A stretch of 64,000 nucleotides of DNA from contig NZ_JAIUCZ020000003.1 of NCBI RefSeq assembly GCF_020176955.2, positions 496,001 through 560,000 on the forward strand. Reading direction: 5' to 3'. The stretch comes from Nocardia sp. alder85J. GTDB taxonomy: Bacteria > Actinomycetota > Actinomycetes > Mycobacteriales > Mycobacteriaceae. Position 1 is the first letter of the stretch. Every line of letters begins with the position of its first letter. Of the stretch, positions 62,213-64,000 are shown piece after piece. Below the pieces are notes generated by a model. The model saw nothing but the letters and a program-made list of their open reading frames with translations. It made no database searches and was not told the DNA's origin. Both the position numbers and the translations under genes were made by a program.

Positions 62213-63357
62213 GCCACGAACTCCACTTCGGATGCGGTGACGGTGCCGTTGCCGTCGCGGTTCAGCGTGACCCGGAAGCGATAGGTGCGCTGCTGCGGCT
62301 CGGTCGAACCGGCGTTGGTGAGCGTCTGCGTCGCGGCGACCAGCACCTTGGCGGTATCGGCGCTGTCGCTCTCCAGCGCCGCCTCCACGATCTCGCCGTG
62401 CGCCTTCACCTTGGCCTGCTGCACGACCTTCGCGTACGCGTCCTTCTGCGAGGAGTATTCGGCCTTCAACTGCCCGGAGGCGACCGAGAGCACCCGGTCG
62501 ATATCCGCGGACGCGGTGTCGTCCTGGATGTTGGTCAGATTGAGAATGGCCTGCTTGGCGGTCTGCACATACTCGGTGCGCCGGTCGGACATCGCGTCCG
62601 CGTGCCGCTGGTGATAAATGGCGACACCGCCGGCGCCCAGCAGCAGCACCAACGACAACACCGTGACCACCGTGGCAGCCCAGCCCAGCACACCCAGACT
62701 GCGCCGGGGCTCGCTGCGGATGTCGGTGGTGGGATCGGCCAGGGCCGGCGCCGCGTCGGCCTGCCGCGCGGGGATCCGGCGATCGGACAGTGCGAGGTCG
62801 ACGTAGGTCCAGCCCTGATCGGCGGCATCGTCGTCGGCCCCGTCGGCATCCACCACCTCACCGCCCCGCACGGTCGGGTCGTCCGTCGCGTCGGCGGGCG
62901 GCCCGGCACTGTCATCTCCGGCGACCTGCTCCGTCGCGCGGCGTTCACCGGTGGTCGGGGGGTCCGATTTCGCCGAGCCCGGCGCGACGGTCCCCTCCCG
63001 AGCGGCGCCCTGGGACATCGGCGATCGCCCGCCGTCCGGGACGGTAGGCACGATGGTCGCTTGCCGGAAATCGGCCGGGACCACGGGTTCGGCAGCCGCG
63101 GTGGCGGCCGACACGGGGGCGGCAGACGGCGTGACGGTGGACGGCGTGACGGCCCCGGACGCCGTCGACTCGGCAGCAGGCGGCACCACAGGCGTCGCCG
63201 GCACCGATCCGGTGCCCGCCGAGGTCCCGGGCGCGGCGGCTGCCGACTCGGCAGCGGCGGTGGACGGCGGTGCGGCCTCGACATGGCCGTCGACCGGGCC
63301 CGCCTGACGGCTCGCGCGCCGCCGGGCTCGTCCGCTGTTCGTTCTGCTGTCGCTCAT
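62209..63357 (-). CDS. Mce-associated protein with long Ala/Pro-rich head (Rv3493c-like)
   Basis: 382-aa membrane protein. The first 210 residues are a low-complexity Ala/Pro/Ser/Val-rich cytoplasmic region, longer than in the mycobacterial homologue. One membrane segment (LGVLGWAATVVTVLSLVLLLGAGGVAIY) follows, then a C-terminal domain like that of the next gene. ATG 63357 overlaps the mce4F stop by ATGA. It should act with the Mce complex. Confidence 0.82.
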   Translation of the reverse strand: MSDSRTNSGRARRRASRQAGPVDGHVEAAPPSTAAAESAAAAPGTSAGTGSVPATPVVPPAAESTASGAVTPSTVTPSAAPVSAATAAAEPVVPADFRQATIVPTVPDGGRSPMSQGAAREGTVAPGSAKSDPPTTGERRATEQVAGDDSAGPPADATDDPTVRGGEVVDADGADDDAADQGWTYVDLALSDRRIPARQADAAPALADPTTDIRSEPRRSLGVLGWAATVVTVLSLVLLLGAGGVAIYHQRHADAMSDRRTEYVQTAKQAILNLTNIQDDTASADIDRVLSVASGQLKAEYSSQKDAYAKVVQQAKVKAHGEIVEAALESDSADTAKVLVAATQTLTNAGSTEPQQRTYRFRVTLNRDGNGTVTASEVEFVA

Positions 63358-64000
63358 CGCAGTGGCTCCTCGAACATCGCCTGCCAGGTGGACGGTACCG
63401 TGCCGGATCCGTCGGGACCGACGTCGCCTTGGTGGTAGGTGCGGCCGTCCGGGCCGACGAACGTGCCGCTCGCCGGGTCTCGGGACGTGGAGACGGCCGC
63501 CGGATGGGTCGTCCCCGGGTCGCCGGGCCGGTCGTCCGGCGGCGGCGCGGCGGCCGGGGCGGGCGTCTGGAACGGCGGGTTGTCCCCCTCCGGAACGTAC
63601 CCCTCCGGGTCGTGGCACAGCTCCGGGGTCGGCGCGCGTTTACCGGGTACGTCGGCGCACGGTGTGTTGCGGATGCCGCGCACGGCCTCCTTGGCGTCCT
63701 GCGGCACCTTGCAGTACAGATCGCCCTGGATGTCGGGGTGGTCGGTCGCGGTGGGCGCCCGCCACTGGCTGGGCGGCAGGAAGCCGGTGAGGCAGCCGGG
63801 TGGGTCGTTGAGGCCGAGCATGAAGTCGACCACGGCGCCGTATTCGGCCGGACCGCGCACCACCGTCAGCAGCGCGGCGACCAGCGGCGGATAGATCACC
63901 AGGATCTGTTCCAGCCCCGCGTGATACGTGACCCCCACCTGCCCGACGCTGACCAGATTCGACAACAGCAGCGGCAGTGTCGGTTTCAGCTGCTGGAAGG
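63354..64000 (-). CDS. mce4F: Mce family protein, Mce4F-like C-terminal part
   Basis: About 215 residues, cut by the right edge. Late Mce-family features: LPLLLSNLVSVGQVGVTYHAGLEQILVIYPPLV, DFMLGLNDPPGCLTGFLPPSQWR and DVPGKRAPTPELCHDPEGYVP. The tail is Pro-rich. Its position before two Mas genes and otsA matches mce4F (Rv3494c), part of the cholesterol importer. Coupled to the downstream genes. Confidence 0.85.
   Translation of the reverse strand, partial: FQQLKPTLPLLLSNLVSVGQVGVTYHAGLEQILVIYPPLVAALLTVVRGPAEYGAVVDFMLGLNDPPGCLTGFLPPSQWRAPTATDHPDIQGDLYCKVPQDAKEAVRGIRNTPCADVPGKRAPTPELCHDPEGYVPEGDNPPFQTPAPAAAPPPDDRPGDPGTTHPAAVSTSRDPASGTFVGPDGRTYHQGDVGPDGSGTVPSTWQAMFEEPLR

Overview
The window is high-GC actinobacterial DNA, most probably Nocardia or a close relative in the mycolic-acid-containing Mycobacteriales. 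The evidence is gene content and order: pabC, a ygfZ-like gene, DUF3073, purM, purF, a small SCP-like gene, purL, an M18 aminopeptidase, purQ, purS, ptrB, purB, purD, HIT and phoRP follow the order of the Rv0812-to-Rv0757 block of M. tuberculosis. The right end (small ORF, otsA, two Mce-associated proteins, mce4F) matches Rv3489-Rv3494c. An antigen-85-like mycolyltransferase fits the same group. No integrase, transposase or CRISPR array was seen.

Layout. 1-5.3 kb: pabC (cut by the edge), ygfZ-like, MOSC and asparaginase in one overlapping operon, DUF3073, then purM behind a strong bidirectional terminator. 5.5-13.3 kb: accessory insertion with a hydrolase-TetR operon under a 10+1+10 bp perfect palindrome, an 18-copy octamer repeat, and a four-gene oligopeptide ABC operon whose two ATPases are fused through an Ala/Gly linker encoded by ten 18-bp repeats. 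13.5-16.9 kb: purF, a YhgE/Pip-like membrane protein, SCP-like protein. 17-28.3 kb: a lineage-specific insertion holding two unrelated 2OG-Fe(II) oxygenases, a D-amino-acid-oxidase-like flavoprotein, an AGAT-type amidinotransferase, three HTH regulators (one with NB-ARC and TPR domains), an RHH-like protein and two small membrane proteins. 28.1-45 kb: CPBP protease, membrane alpha/beta hydrolase, purL, GT87 mannosyltransferase, M18 aminopeptidase, MarR, purSQ, MBL hydrolase, M20 peptidase, gadB, DUF2334, oligopeptidase B. 45-58 kb: small proteins, mycolyltransferase, HIT, purB, TetR, aminotransferase, M23 peptidase, purD, a second HIT protein, a PI-kinase/HipA-like protein with a small partner, phoPR. 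58.15-59.6 kb: tRNA-Thr, orphan MbtH-like protein and a hydrolase at the junction with the otsA/mce4 block.

How the genes work together. Seven genes (purF, D, L, Q, S, M, B) supply most steps of de novo IMP/AMP synthesis. They are scattered among unrelated genes rather than in one operon; only purS-purQ are translationally coupled. phoPR is the orthologue-like regulatory pair of mycobacteria. otsA and mce4 serve trehalose synthesis and sterol uptake.

The most interesting part is 17-27.4 kb. The amino-acid-hydroxylase-like oxygenase and the amidinotransferase form a two-gene operon facing an NB-ARC/TPR regulator across an operator-like array of four TGTCCG half-sites. I infer a small pathway making a guanidino-modified amino-acid metabolite; the substrate and product cannot be read from sequence. 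A recurrent feature is leaderless start architecture: TANNNT followed by 6-8 nt and then ATG or GTG, seen at about a dozen genes and used here to choose several starts.
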